Origin: CAZDBA01 sp965224765
Lineage (GTDB): Bacteria; Planctomycetota; Planctomycetia; Pirellulales; Pirellulaceae
Assembly (NCBI GenBank): GCA_965224765.1
Contig: CBDDAC010000008.1
Span: forward strand, 143,149-207,148
Direction of reading: 5' to 3'
DNA: 64,000 nucleotides
Shown: positions 18,907 through 28,431 of the stretch, piece after piece
How positions within the stretch are numbered: the first letter of the stretch is position 1
Layout of the letters: the number at the start of each line of letters is the position of its first letter
Position numbers and translations under genes: made by a program
Notes under the pieces: model-generated
Told to the model about the DNA's origin: nothing
Seen by the model: only the letters and a program-made list of their open reading frames with translations
Database searches by the model: none

Positions 18907-20230
18907 TCAACTTTTTTTTGGCAAGAAAATGACGCTTAGTCATTTATTGACGTGGCGTCTATTGCCGGCGGTGATCGTGATGGCGACGTTGGTCGCAGGT
19001 TGTTTTCTCCTCCCGCCCCTATGGGCGAAAACCAAAGCTGGATTGGACGAACAATCGCCTCAACGGGTCTACGTTCGAACGACAACACTGCAAAGCCGAA
19101 CTAATTTTACCGTTCCCATCTGGTACACCGGACAAGTCAATGCGCGTCGAAAAACCGCAGTGGGCTTTCAAAGAAATGGAAAAGTTACCCAACTCCATTT
19201 TGACGAAGGCGATTTTGTCGTGGCGACCCAAGCGATAGCCAACCTGGACAATCGGCAGTTGCTGGCAAGAATCCAGCAGCTCAACGCCGAAACAATGGCC
19301 ACCAAGGCGCGACGCGACGAGATGATCAAGGGACCGCGAGTCCAGGCCATTCGCAGCGCCGATGCCAACGTCGATGACCTTGAACAACAACTGGAAAATG
19401 CCAAACTCGACTTCGATCGTGCGGAAACCCTTCTGCCCAAAGGAGCCGTTTCGCAACAAGAATACGATCAAGCCAAGTATCGCGTCAGTACGTTGAGCGC
19501 TCGAAAGCAAGCAGCACTTGCCCAGCTAGAGGAACTAAATGTTGGAACTCGAATTGAGCAAGTTGACGCAGCAGAGGCGGCACTTCTTGGCGCTCAAGCC
19601 GCCAATCTGCTGGCCGAACACGATTTGGATGATTGCACGCTTCGTGCACCTTTCTCTGGAACCATTACACAGCGCATGGTGGATGAAGGGGCAGTTTTGG
19701 AATCGGGACAACCTGTTGTTGAACTCGTCGAAAGTCAGTACCTAGAGTTTCGAGTCGGATTGCCGGTCGAGTTGGTCAGAACCATGAATATTGGCGACAC
19801 ATTCCAGGTAAAAATCGACAAGATTTCCCTAGAAGCCAAACTCAAATCCAAGCTTCTGGCCCTGGATGAAAATACCCAAACGCAAACCATAATCATGAGC
19901 CTTGACGACTCTGCACCTCATAAAGGCATTGTCGACAATCAAATGGGACGACTTCGTTTTGATAAATCCACCAATGAGCTTGGCTTTTTGATTCCCACCT
20001 CGGCGATAGTCAATGATCAACAAGGGCTCTGGAACTGTTACACGATTGAAAAAGATGGCAACCAGTACATTGCCAAAAGACAAGTCGTCGAGGTACTTCA
20101 TTTCCAGGGAGATAATGTCTTCGTGCGTGGCACCCTATCCAACGGCCAACCGATTGTCGTCGATGGCCTACAGCGACTGGCCAATGGACAAATCGTTCAG
20201 CTACTCGAATCGGAAGGGGCAAGCCAATAA
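18887..20230 (+). CDS. RND efflux periplasmic adaptor (HlyD/AcrA family)
   Basis: 447-residue membrane-fusion protein. From 18887 the order is a short cytoplasmic tail, a signal anchor at about 22-37, then split biotinyl-lipoyl halves (GQVNARRKTAVGFQRNGKVTQLHFDEGDFV; DCTLRAPFSGTITQRMVDEGAVLESGQPVVEL) around a long alpha-helical hairpin, and a beta-barrel/MP domain. An alternative ATG is at 18929. It bridges the inner membrane pump to an outer-membrane channel; no TolC gene is next to it. Its TAA overlaps the ATG of the pump gene (TAATG). Confidence 0.92.
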   Translation: MAQSNTNQLFFGKKMTLSHLLTWRLLPAVIVMATLVAGCFLLPPLWAKTKAGLDEQSPQRVYVRTTTLQSRTNFTVPIWYTGQVNARRKTAVGFQRNGKVTQLHFDEGDFVVATQAIANLDNRQLLARIQQLNAETMATKARRDEMIKGPRVQAIRSADANVDDLEQQLENAKLDFDRAETLLPKGAVSQQEYDQAKYRVSTLSARKQAALAQLEELNVGTRIEQVDAAEAALLGAQAANLLAEHDLDDCTLRAPFSGTITQRMVDEGAVLESGQPVVELVESQYLEFRVGLPVELVRTMNIGDTFQVKIDKISLEAKLKSKLLALDENTQTQTIIMSLDDSAPHKGIVDNQMGRLRFDKSTNELGFLIPTSAIVNDQQGLWNCYTIEKDGNQYIAKRQVVEVLHFQGDNVFVRGTLSNGQPIVVDGLQRLANGQIVQLLESEGASQ

Positions 20231-23200
20231 TGGACAACCTCTTTTATCGAAATCGACGTCTGCTGGCATTGACGATTGTCTTGATCCTGGTCGCCGGACT
20301 TTCTTCGTTCTATGTTCTTCCGCGACTTGAAGATCCAGAACTTCGCGAACGGGCGGCCATCATTACGATTCGATTCCCAGGAGCCAACGCGGCGCGAGTG
20401 GAGTCTCTGGTTACCGAGAGAATCGAAAAGGCCTTGGAAGAAATAGACGAATTGCGACTCGTTCGTTCCAATTCGCGAAACGAGTTTTCGACCATCACCA
20501 TGGAACTGGAAGACTTCGTGGCAGGTCCAGTCGACGAAATCTGGTCACGAGTCCGAGACAAGGTTTCCGATGTCACTCCCCTGTTGCCGGCAGAAGCCCA
20601 AACTCCGATCTTCGAGAATATGCCGTTCAAGGCCTATGCCATGCTGGTCGCCTTGAAATGGACGCATCCCTCCGAAACAAATTTTGCGATCTTGCGAAGA
20701 AAGGCCGAGGAACTTGAAGGCAAACTCAGAAACCTGCTGGGAACAGAAGAAGTCAACCTCTTTGGAGAACCCGAGGAAGAAATTGCGATCGAAATCGATC
20801 ACGCGAAGCTGACCGCATTGTCTTTGACTCCCGCCGATATCGCCGCGGCTATTCAACGCTCTGACGCAAAAATTTCGGCTGGCGGACTTCGATCTGAAAC
20901 CAACGAAATGGTCGTGGAGGTGGACAGTGAGTTTGAGTCGCTTGAGTCAATCCTGGAAACTCCCGTACGCGGGGACGAAACAGGAGGCATCATTCGCTTA
21001 AATGACTTCGCAACGATCCGCAAAGGAATTCGAACTCCTTCCAACACCAAAACGATCGTTGGTGATCAAGACGCGATCGTGCTGGGAGCGTTCGTCCAAT
21101 CCCATCTGAGAATCGATCAATGGAACACACGCGCCGTCAAAGTCCTGGATGAATTTGAGGCAGACCTGCCCGATGGAATCGTCCTGGAACGCATGTTCAT
21201 GCAAACGGACTATGTGAACGCTCGTTTCTCCACGCTACTAAACAACCTTGGGCTTGGGGCGATCGCTGTGGTCCTGGTGATTTTTGTGATGATGGGTTGG
21301 CGTAGTGCAATTGCTGTCGGAATGGCACTTCCCTTTGCCGGTGCTTTGGTACTCGCCGGTCTGAGGTTTTTTGATGTGCCCATGCATCAAATGTCCGTAA
21401 CCGGACTGATTATTGCGTTGGGACTGCTAATTGATAACGCGATTGTCATCGTCGACGAAACGAAAAATCGACTTCGTGAGGGCCTCGCGCCTAGTGTGGC
21501 CGTTGCCAAGAGCGTTCGCCACTTGGCAGTGCCGCTTTTTGGATCAACGTTCACTACTGCACTTGCATTTGCACCGTTGATTCTAATGCCAGGCCCCGCA
21601 GGTGAATTCGTGGGGGCGATTGGACTAAGCGTTGTCCTGGCCGTGGCAGGGTCACTTTTCATTTCACTAACCCTCATCCCGTCGCTCTTTGCGATCATGG
21701 CAACGCAGAATGAGTCTTCAACGGAAACGGCTCCATCAAGGGGCTGGAGGTATGAGGGCATCGGTTCGGAGGGTTTGTATCGTGGATACCGAAGGACCCT
21801 GACCTTCGTTTTCAAACACCCTATCATTGCGATTCTGCTTGGATTGTTCATTCCCGTCGTCGGATTCATCCAGGCAAGTAATTTGCCTGAACAGTTCTTC
21901 CCGCCCTCTGACCGAGATCAAATCAAAATGACCTTGGTTCTGCCTGCCCAGTCTTCAATTGAGCGTACAACACTCGTCGCCCGTGCCGCTCGTAAGATTG
22001 CCCTCAATCACCCGCAAGTTGAGCGCGTCGATTGGTTCATCGGAGAATCGGCGCCAGCGTTCTACTACAACATGCTCCCCCTGCGAAACAATCAACCCAA
22101 CTACGCCCAAGCTTTCGTTCAACTCAAGAATGACGACAATGTCTTCAAGGTAGTCAACGAACTTCAAGGACTTATCGAGCGTGAGATAACACAAGCGACC
22201 GTTTTGATTCAACAACTGGAGCAAGGCCCTCCCGTTGACGCTCCCATTTTGCTTCGGGTATTTGGGCATGACCTGGTTGCACTGCGCCAAGCGGGCGATG
22301 ATCTGCGCTTACACATGTCACAAATTGAAGGCGTCGTCACCAGCCAAAGTGAAACTTCCAATGTCAACGCGAAGTACCTCCTGGATGTCGATCAGGAATC
22401 GGCCAGACTCGCTGGCTTGACCCACGACAGCATCGCACGTCAATTGAGTTCCGGGTTGGATGGACTGGTAGGTGGTTCCATGCTCGAAGGCACCGAAGAA
22501 CTCCCCGTTCGAATTAAACTGACTGGCGCACAACGGACGGACCCCGAGCAGCTTGGGTCGCTGGATATGATCGCCAGCGGCGGGAACACAGGAAAGGCCA
22601 GACGGGTTCCGGTGTCTGCGATCGGCAATTGGAAACTGGTTCCGAATGACGCGACCATTGAACGGCTCAACGGGATCCGATTTAACGAGGTCCAGGTAAA
22701 CGTGGCGGCGGGGACCTTGCCTAGCCAAGTGCTTTCTCGATTCAAAGAGAAATTGGCGTCAAGCGACTTCAAATTACCACCAGGATGCAAACTTGACATC
22801 GCGGGTGAGTCGGCAGAACGAGACCGTGCCGTTGGGCATCTCCTCGGCAGCGCCGGAATTCTCGTCGTTTTGATGGCGGCGGGTCTGGTTCTTTCTTTCC
22901 AATCATTTCGGATTGCCGCTCAAATCGCGGTGGTTGCGATCCTATCGGTCGGAATCGGCATTGCCGCACTGTGGTTTTTTGGCAAGCCTTTTGGATTCAC
23001 GGCGATTGTCGGAATCATGGGACTCGTGGGAGTCGCCATCAATGATTCAATTGTGGTTTTGGCGGCACTTCAAGAAAGTCCCGGGGCCAGGCGCGGGGAT
23101 CCCAAAGCCATCTCCCAGGTTGTGTTTCACTCAACTCGGCACGTACTTTCTACGACGTTGACAACGATCGCTGGATTCCTGCCATTGATCTACAGTGGCG

Positions 23201-23358
23201 GAGGATTTTGGCCTCCGCTGGCCATCGCAATTGCAGGTGGAGTCACCGGCGCCACGATCCTCGCGCTGTATTTCGTGCCTGCAACTTACATGCTGATGAT
23301 GCGATTCAAAAAACCGGCTCTTGAGTCAGAGGCCGTACCCGCGATCTCGCCGGCGTAG
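20230..23358 (+). CDS. RND-family efflux pump inner-membrane transporter
   Basis: 1042 residues with the twofold RND layout: TM1, a porter domain, TM2-6, TM7, a second porter domain, TM8-12. Recognisable blocks are FPGANAARVESLVTERIEKALEEIDEL, VSDVTPLLPAEAQTPIF, TGLIIALGLLIDNAIVIVDETKNRLREG (TM4) and GIMGLVGVAINDSIVVLAAL (TM10). At the TM4 Asp-Asp pair of AcrB this protein has Asp-Asn, and at the TM10 Lys it has Asn, so the proton relay differs from classic drug pumps. It follows its adaptor with TAATG overlap under the TetR-like regulator. Substrate unknown. Confidence 0.92.
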   Translation: MDNLFYRNRRLLALTIVLILVAGLSSFYVLPRLEDPELRERAAIITIRFPGANAARVESLVTERIEKALEEIDELRLVRSNSRNEFSTITMELEDFVAGPVDEIWSRVRDKVSDVTPLLPAEAQTPIFENMPFKAYAMLVALKWTHPSETNFAILRRKAEELEGKLRNLLGTEEVNLFGEPEEEIAIEIDHAKLTALSLTPADIAAAIQRSDAKISAGGLRSETNEMVVEVDSEFESLESILETPVRGDETGGIIRLNDFATIRKGIRTPSNTKTIVGDQDAIVLGAFVQSHLRIDQWNTRAVKVLDEFEADLPDGIVLERMFMQTDYVNARFSTLLNNLGLGAIAVVLVIFVMMGWRSAIAVGMALPFAGALVLAGLRFFDVPMHQMSVTGLIIALGLLIDNAIVIVDETKNRLREGLAPSVAVAKSVRHLAVPLFGSTFTTALAFAPLILMPGPAGEFVGAIGLSVVLAVAGSLFISLTLIPSLFAIMATQNESSTETAPSRGWRYEGIGSEGLYRGYRRTLTFVFKHPIIAILLGLFIPVVGFIQASNLPEQFFPPSDRDQIKMTLVLPAQSSIERTTLVARAARKIALNHPQVERVDWFIGESAPAFYYNMLPLRNNQPNYAQAFVQLKNDDNVFKVVNELQGLIEREITQATVLIQQLEQGPPVDAPILLRVFGHDLVALRQAGDDLRLHMSQIEGVVTSQSETSNVNAKYLLDVDQESARLAGLTHDSIARQLSSGLDGLVGGSMLEGTEELPVRIKLTGAQRTDPEQLGSLDMIASGGNTGKARRVPVSAIGNWKLVPNDATIERLNGIRFNEVQVNVAAGTLPSQVLSRFKEKLASSDFKLPPGCKLDIAGESAERDRAVGHLLGSAGILVVLMAAGLVLSFQSFRIAAQIAVVAILSVGIGIAALWFFGKPFGFTAIVGIMGLVGVAINDSIVVLAALQESPGARRGDPKAISQVVFHSTRHVLSTTLTTIAGFLPLIYSGGGFWPPLAIAIAGGVTGATILALYFVPATYMLMMRFKKPALESEAVPAISPA

Positions 23359-23403
23359 TATCGAATGACGGTAGGTTTCGGGCTACGGGAATCGCGATGA
23401 TAA

Positions 23404-23437
23404 AATCAACACGACTCCGGTTCATCGAATTGTTACC
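23404..23437 (-). repeat. attC half-site at the distal end of the array
   Basis: ACGACTCCGGTTCATCGAATTGTTACC matches the right (plus-strand) half of the other attC sites. The left half is missing, so this is where the array joins core genome after the RND pump gene. Confidence 0.65.
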
Positions 23438-23864
23438 CGCCGATAAATTCAGCGGGACGAGGACCGGCCAAATTGGGTATCCGATCAGGATTGCCTGATG
23501 GAATTCGTTGCTTGGTTGTGAAGCCGTCCAAATTATGTTGTTTCAAGAATTCAAGAGAAAGAATTACGAATTTCTCAAGACAGGCTTCGATCTCGCAAAA
23601 TGGAAGCTCCCAGAAGATAATATTCTTCGATACCGTTTTTCGATCGGATTTCAAAAATGCGGAACCCCAAAGTTCAAAGGGGTAGTCGGCTGGAATGTGA
23701 TCCGGCATTTGGTCCCAAACAAGTTGGTCCATTTGTATGTCAATAATGCAGCTGAATTGTTCCTGTTGGATCAAAGCGGAAGAGTGAGCATGGCGACCAC
23801 GCCGCATGGGAGTTGGATCAAGATGGGCCATATGTGCAAACATGTCATCACGAATGCGTTGCAT
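23433..23864 (-). CDS. Hypothetical cassette protein
   Basis: About 144 residues from the Met at 23864; GTG 23906 behind GGAG is an alternative. No family recognised. It has no clear membrane segment and is moderately rich in aromatic residues (PADYPFELWGSAF, IIFWELPFCEIEACLEKF). Its stop lies in the attC half-site and the next attC lies directly upstream, the expected layout of a cassette. An overlapping plus-strand frame (23508-24029) runs through the attC and is less likely. Confidence 0.5.
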   Translation of the reverse strand: MQRIRDDMFAHMAHLDPTPMRRGRHAHSSALIQQEQFSCIIDIQMDQLVWDQMPDHIPADYPFELWGSAFLKSDRKTVSKNIIFWELPFCEIEACLEKFVILSLEFLKQHNLDGFTTKQRIPSGNPDRIPNLAGPRPAEFIGG

Positions 23865-23920
23865 TTGAAACGAATAAATCTTCTCTTTGTCGAGAATCGA
23901 ATTCACATTTTCTCCAAGGC

Positions 23921-24010
23921 GGATAACGTCATCATTCACGGAGTCACCGGAGTTGATTCTCAATTTCAAAACCGCCCAGCTCCGCGATTTCGTTTTCATC
24001 CCTTTGCTAT
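23921..24010 (-). repeat. attC site
   Basis: GGATAACG outer box, CACGGAGTCACCGGAG inner arm, AGCTCCGCGATTTCG opposite arm and a degenerate right outer box TTTGCTATGCC. Confidence 0.7.
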
Positions 24011-24651
24011 GCCGAAGTTTCGGCGGTAGGCGCTCGTGAACCCAGCCATTTTACATAGTGACCAAAAAAGTATCCAATCGTCAGTGCCCAGAAACAGTGA
24101 CCAATTCTCATGAAGGCTGGCAAATCGCCACCGGAAACAACCTTCTGACCGCCAACAATTATGAGTGACAAGTTCGGCACAAATTCGTCTGAATTGGTTT
24201 CATACAGATTTGAAAATGGATCGTCGGCACTACTTGAATCTAATTCATCCTGAATGCAAAAAACGCCACCGGGTTGTGGATTGAAGATCGTTTCCTGGCC
24301 CCAAACATCGCGTGTCCAGCTGTATGTCAACCAGAGCAGTTGGGTTGTCATTTCTGGACCGTTTTGTCTTGGAGATTTTCCCTTTTCATCAGGAACATGC
24401 GCAAAACCAAGATAGGCGCTGGCAGCCAAACCAAAAGCAAGCCAGAACGAGCCATTCAATCCTCGGCGAGCGATCGCCATCATGAATCCAGTCAGAATGG
24501 CAAGTAGTGTCAGTGTGTAACAAATGGATTCGTATTGTGGCGTTGCTTGGTTGAGGCTCACAACCGCCAGCCCGATCATTGCGACCACAATCAAGATTTC
24601 GATGATTCGAATCTGCAAAAGGCACCTTCTTAGAATTAGGTTAGGCAACAT
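24007..24651 (-). CDS. Cassette-encoded membrane protein
   Basis: 214 residues beginning at an ATG formed by the outer box of the neighbouring attC (CCGTTATG). Three hydrophobic segments near the N-terminus (IRIIEILIVVAMIGLAVVSL, ICYTLTLLAILTGFMMAIA, GSFWLAFGLAASAYLGF), a soluble loop, and one more near the C-terminus (FWALTIGYFFGHYV). No known domain. Reading the ORF from 24726 would start inside the attC and is rejected. Stop overlaps the next attC. Confidence 0.7.
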   Translation of the reverse strand: MLPNLILRRCLLQIRIIEILIVVAMIGLAVVSLNQATPQYESICYTLTLLAILTGFMMAIARRGLNGSFWLAFGLAASAYLGFAHVPDEKGKSPRQNGPEMTTQLLWLTYSWTRDVWGQETIFNPQPGGVFCIQDELDSSSADDPFSNLYETNSDEFVPNLSLIIVGGQKVVSGGDLPAFMRIGHCFWALTIGYFFGHYVKWLGSRAPTAETSA

Positions 24652-24746
24652 AACGGTTGAGATCACCGGAGCGAACATCGTGATCTTCGGATTCAAATTC
24701 CACACGCAAGTCCGGCTTCGATTCAACGCATTATTATCTGACGTTT
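24649..24746 (-). repeat. attC site
   Basis: CATAACGG outer box, GATCACCGGAGC inner arm, ACACGCAAGTCCGGCTTCG opposite inner arm, GCATTATTATCTGACG right outer box. One of the clearest copies. Confidence 0.85.
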
Positions 24747-24819
24747 CCGCCGGTAATTAATCCCTCTTTGCTCCAGTGACCACCAGTGTTGTATGGAGCC
24801 AATTCGAGTTTGGGTTCTA

Positions 24820-25218
24820 TCAACTCCAGTACGCATTGATTCTAACGCGGCCTGTGTTTTCGTCCAAATCAAGTTCTGCGTGTTGTGCGCCTCCCCCCGG
24901 TTCGATCATGTATATCCGAAGGTTCCCATTTATCGTTGGCGTGACTTCTCTCGTGCCCGGTGATTCATTGAGCCAAATCTCAATATCCGAGAGTGGAGCG
25001 TCAAATTGGATAGTGAATTCCCGTGTGAACATGCTGCCTTCGGCTTCAACAGTAAAGTCTTTAGCTGTCGTTGGAAAGTCGTTCAATCGTGACCATTCTT
25101 TGGTTGCATCAAGTGCGCTGTAGTAATTGGCACGCTGGACGTAGATATATCCAACAACAATTGTGACGACAAAGATCAGAGCGGAAATCAGGATGCAACT
25201 AGCAAGACGTTTGTTCAC
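24820..25218 (-). CDS. Cassette-encoded signal-anchored protein
   Basis: 132 residues with an N-terminal membrane anchor (about 7-27, CILISALIFVVTIVVGYIYV) and a small extracytoplasmic domain. The central block GSMFTREFTIQFDAPLSDIEIWLNES is recognisably repeated in a second cassette at about 28.7 kb, so these are paralogues within the array. Family unknown. The sequence SPGTREVTPTINGNLRIYMIEPGGGAQHAEL suggests a beta-sandwich. Stop is 74 bases from the attC at 24649. Confidence 0.72.
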   Translation of the reverse strand: MNKRLASCILISALIFVVTIVVGYIYVQRANYYSALDATKEWSRLNDFPTTAKDFTVEAEGSMFTREFTIQFDAPLSDIEIWLNESPGTREVTPTINGNLRIYMIEPGGGAQHAELDLDENTGRVRINAYWS

Positions 25219-25605
25219 AAATACAGACTCCCGAAGCCAGATAACGAAGAAGACAACCTAGTGCCAAGTGCAGATTAGGGCCAATTTCTCATTTTCGACT
25301 TAGCCCAGAAAAATCGCTGATCGTGGTCCAACGCCATCGCATCCCCTGATTCAAACACAAATAGACAGTCGCTCATATATCCCACATTTCCCATAAGTCC
25401 TTTCGATTTGTCACTCAACTTGCGTGAGATACTGTAAAAGCCAAACACTCAAATTACAGAAAATGATATTCGAATTCGCTTGCACAGAAAATCTTGCTAA
25501 AATAACAGAATCGATGCCTCGAAAACATTTCCGAAGTAAACCATATGGGAAATATCAGAACAAAGGACCCCAGTGGTTGATACGTTGTCCAAGCTTGGAA
25601 AAATC
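25219..25605. other. Intergenic part of the array, no gene recognised
   Basis: Contains CCAGATAACGAAG at about 25236, which resembles a left outer attC box, but no matching right half was found. It may be a decayed site. Confidence 0.3.
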
Positions 25606-26042
25606 ATGAATTTCACGGTCGTTATTCCACTCTGTTTCTCGCATTTGGAGTCGTCTCCTTTGCGACTCCACCCTTTGAGTCTCAAGAGTTGGGAACGGTC
25701 GACCAACTGCAGCAGGACCGAATCGACGTACTGCACGAGCGGTGCCAGATCGCACAAACCCAAATCGATGACGGAATGTACGGATTCGAAGTATTGACGG
25801 CGCCCAAAATCGATCTTTTGAATGCGAAGATTGAGTATGCAACCGATGCACAAGACAAAGTTGCGTACTACAACGAACTCATCAAGTTCTATGAAGAACT
25901 TATTGAACGAGAAAAGTTGAAACTTCATGAACCTGCTCGAATTAACGCCGGACCCATCAGAGACGAACCTCAACATCTGTTTTTTGAGTCAGAAAAGATT
26001 CGTATTCAAATCGCAAAGGCCAAACTGTTTGCTGAGAATTAG
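25606..26042 (+). pseudogene. Small exported cassette protein, reading frame shifted near its start
   Basis: The strong frame ends at 26040-26042 and gives ELGTVDQLQQDRIDVLHERCQ followed by a mostly helical, charged ~110-residue protein. Upstream in that frame is a signal-like stretch (YSTLFLAFGVVSFATPP) but no start codon before the TGA at 25578. An ATG with GGAAAAATC in front lies at 25606 in another frame, so a one-base shift just after it would restore a complete secreted protein. It is coded opposite to most cassettes. Family unknown. Confidence 0.5.
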
Positions 26043-26127
26043 GACAAGACAAAATGCTGCCCTCGCGCCATCGACAAATCATCATGAAAAAAATCTGTTT
26101 GGCCCATTATTTAATATGTTCCTAAAC

Positions 26128-26224
26128 GGGATAACGACCACGATCACCGAACCGGAATGAGCGACATAAACACTGAAAAGCACACGCAAGTCCGGCTTCG
26201 CATGCATCGTATCGCTATCGGGTG
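26128..26224 (-). repeat. attC site
   Basis: GGATAACG, GATCACCGAACCGGAA, CACGCAAGTCCGGCTTCG, GCATCGTATCGCTATCGGG in order. Confidence 0.85.
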
Positions 26225-26733
26225 CCTCGTTGCTCAGATGGAATTACCTGAAATCGCTTGATTATGTTTTCTCGTAGCCATTCCAATGGAATGTCGTCGT
26301 GCTCTCCGCCACCGAACACAATATTTATTTTCGGTTGAGATTGGAGACAGTGCCATGAAGTTTCAATCGTTATGTCAGCGATTTGAATTCCATTTGCAGA
26401 GGGCTGGTAGATAAGCTCATGTTGACCAGAGATGAATCCCGGACCATTATCGGGTGAATATCCGACACTGGATATCCACCTATTGGCATTGATTATCGGG
26501 TATTGAGCAGAAAGCTGGGTGGAAACCTCCGCTGGTACACATGCGCCGGTGTCAAAGGAGTTCTCAACAAACTCAATCACGTGCATGAAATTTCTTTGTC
26601 GCTGTTGTTGGATCGCGACGAGGCCCATGACTGTGCCAATAAGTATGCAAGTGGAAAGGAATCGTGCAAGCGATATGCAAGGACGGTTCTTTTCTTCACG
26701 AGTTGTAGGTTGTCCTTTTGCATCTGATTTCAT
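26215..26733 (-). CDS. Hypothetical cassette protein with signal anchor
   Basis: 172 residues. A charged N-terminus of ~25 residues is followed by a membrane segment (FLSTCILIGTVMGLVAI) and an extracytoplasmic domain with a repeated aromatic and Gly pattern (WISSVGYSPDNGPGFISG). No recognised family. Its stop falls in the adjacent attC. Confidence 0.68.
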   Translation of the reverse strand: MKSDAKGQPTTREEKNRPCISLARFLSTCILIGTVMGLVAIQQQRQRNFMHVIEFVENSFDTGACVPAEVSTQLSAQYPIINANRWISSVGYSPDNGPGFISGQHELIYQPSANGIQIADITIETSWHCLQSQPKINIVFGGGEHDDIPLEWLRENIIKRFQVIPSEQRGTR

Positions 26734-26957
26734 GATAAGTCAAATCGGAAAACGGAAAAGATCTTCAAGCCGGGTGCCGGCGCTAAGAAGAAATGCCTTG
26801 GGAGCACTCGCGAAGCAAACAACGATGCACAATCTCGCCAAAGATTTACTTCGCAATCGATGACAAAACGAACAGGCACATTGAACAACAACCAAATCGA
26901 ATGCTAACAAATTCCGAGCTGCGTTCAACTTGCGAGCTCTCTCAAACGGAAAATAAT

Positions 26958-26996
26958 AACACTTTACAACTGCTTCAGAAACGCAACGCTATCCAC
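26958..26996 (-). repeat. Degenerate attC-like end
   Basis: ACAACTGCTTCAGAAACGCAACGCTATCC closes the cassette at 26989. The same words occur at about 33014 (ACAACTGTTTCAAAAACG...GTTATCC), so this is a second sequence type of attC end. The opposite half is not clear. Confidence 0.45.
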
Positions 26997-27741
26997 CGCC
27001 ATTGTATGACGCCAAACGATGTGGTTTCAACAAGTCATTGCGGTCGTTCTTTGACGCGCCCGATTTTGTCAGAAAGTGTTCAAAGTTTTCAAATGGAGTT
27101 TCTGTTGACAAAGCCCATACTTCGAAATCTGCGAAAATAACGTGGAATCGTCCTGGTACGTGACCTGTCAAAAATTCGCCGTTCTTAGCCAAAATGTCAT
27201 CGCGGAATGTTTCAATTTGGAAGTCCCCTGGCTCCATCCAATGTAATTCGGAGTTTGCAACCTCGATTGCGATAATTGTATCTGGTGGAATTTTCTCAGG
27301 TGACCACGAGGTTGCTTCGTTGGTTCCTGCTCCGAATGCCGTGTCTGGCCCGGTAACAGCATAGACCTTGGCGAGATTCTGCGGATTGTCATTCAGCCGA
27401 AAGGATAACGCAAGAGAAGTCGGCATCTTGTGGAGTCGCGAGTTGGATACTGAATTCCAACTCGATTGGTAATCGGTTCCTGGATAGCCGAAGCCCTCAA
27501 GGAATGATGAAACATTTAGCCTCCAACTGTAAAGTGGCATTGGCGGGTCAAGGTTATTCCAGTTTACCGCGGAAGGAAGGTTTCCTTGAGATGCAATATG
27601 GCTTTGCAGCGCCAGCGCAATGTCGCGAAATTCCGCGCCGACGGACTTCGCTTGGACATTCTGTTTGATGGAGAGAATCGTGACGCCGCCGATTGCAAGC
27701 AACGATAGTAGAAGAACCAAAACTAGGCAACGAGTTCGCAT
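26989..27741 (-). CDS. Cassette protein resembling the body of DUF1559-type proteins
   Basis: 250 residues from the Met at 27741. An N-terminal membrane segment (CLVLVLLLSLLAIGGVTILSI) is followed by a domain with ALQSHIASQGNLP, PPMPLYSWRLNVSSFLEG and an EKIPPDTIIAIEVANSELHWMEPGDF stretch. This order (LPPA..., SWRVxLLPFLE, T.ai.E......W..P.D) is like the C-terminal body of planctomycete DUF1559 proteins, without their prepilin cleavage motif. I infer a distant relative. The ORF start at 27810 would overlap the attC and is rejected. Confidence 0.65.
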   Translation of the reverse strand: MRTRCLVLVLLLSLLAIGGVTILSIKQNVQAKSVGAEFRDIALALQSHIASQGNLPSAVNWNNLDPPMPLYSWRLNVSSFLEGFGYPGTDYQSSWNSVSNSRLHKMPTSLALSFRLNDNPQNLAKVYAVTGPDTAFGAGTNEATSWSPEKIPPDTIIAIEVANSELHWMEPGDFQIETFRDDILAKNGEFLTGHVPGRFHVIFADFEVWALSTETPFENFEHFLTKSGASKNDRNDLLKPHRLASYNGGG

Positions 27742-27753
27742 GCCGCTTTCAAG

Positions 27754-27852
27754 GTGGATAGTGTGAAAGATCACCGGGCGGTGAATTGACTTGAATGAGC
27801 CAAGCGACACCCGACTTGATATCGCTCCGGTTCATCGTTCTGCTAATTTCTG
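27754..27852 (-). repeat. attC site
   Basis: GGATAGTG outer box, GATCACCGGGCGG arm, ATCGCTCCGGTTCATCG opposite arm, TTCTGCTAAT right box. Confidence 0.7.
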
Positions 27853-27877
27853 TCATTTTACCCCAAAAGAGTGTTTT

Positions 27878-28306
27878 CTATTTGAGCAATTTCCAAATTG
27901 GACTTTCAATGACGAAATACACACTCAGTTTTTCAATATCAGTGCCTGCCGGAACGGGAATTCCTTGTGGAGCAGGAGAACCATCGTTTGGGTGTTCAAA
28001 CATTGGTAAACGTTTCTGCCGAATGGTTCCGGTGACACGAACGCGACAGCCTATTGGATCTTCAGGAATTGTTTCGTATTCGCCATAGAATAGGAATTCT
28101 CCTCGCGATGTCGAGATTCCACGTCGCATCGTTTTGTCGGCATGACTCGCAAGAATAACAGCCGTTCCGACAAGCTCAATTTGTTGTCCATCCACCAGTT
28201 CTTGTGATTGAGGCTGAAAAGCTACTGTTTTGGCGCTTCGGTCCCGTTCGGCGCACCCCATGAGCAAGGAAAGCGTCAGTGCGATAAAGGCGATGGTCCG
28301 TGCCAT
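27878..28306 (-). CDS. Cassette-encoded lipoprotein
   Basis: 142 residues from the Met at 28306. It starts with a lipoprotein signal (MARTIAFIALTLSLLMGC), the Cys being the lipidated residue. The rest is a small, probably beta-rich domain (VDGQQIELVGTAVILASH, CRVRVTGTIRQKRLPMFEH) that looks like an OB-type fold. No known function. The longer ORF to 28465 overlaps an attC. Confidence 0.68.
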   Translation of the reverse strand: MARTIAFIALTLSLLMGCAERDRSAKTVAFQPQSQELVDGQQIELVGTAVILASHADKTMRRGISTSRGEFLFYGEYETIPEDPIGCRVRVTGTIRQKRLPMFEHPNDGSPAPQGIPVPAGTDIEKLSVYFVIESPIWKLLK

Positions 28307-28335
28307 AGTTGAGGCCGTATGGAATTTGTATAGGA

Positions 28336-28431
28336 GCATAACGTCAGCGATCACGGAGCCGGAACCAGTGATGTCTCCACTTTTAAAGCACACGCAAATT
28401 CGGCTCCGGAACATCGTTTGCCTATCTGGCG
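28336..28431 (-). repeat. attC site
   Basis: GCATAACG, GATCACGGAGCCGGAA, CACGCAAATTCGGCTCCGG, ACATCGTTTGCCTATCTGGCG. Confidence 0.82.

Noticed and set aside
23508..24029. 173-codon plus-strand ORF at the array end
   Set aside because: It runs through an entire attC site; the minus-strand frame that stops at an attC is the more consistent cassette gene.
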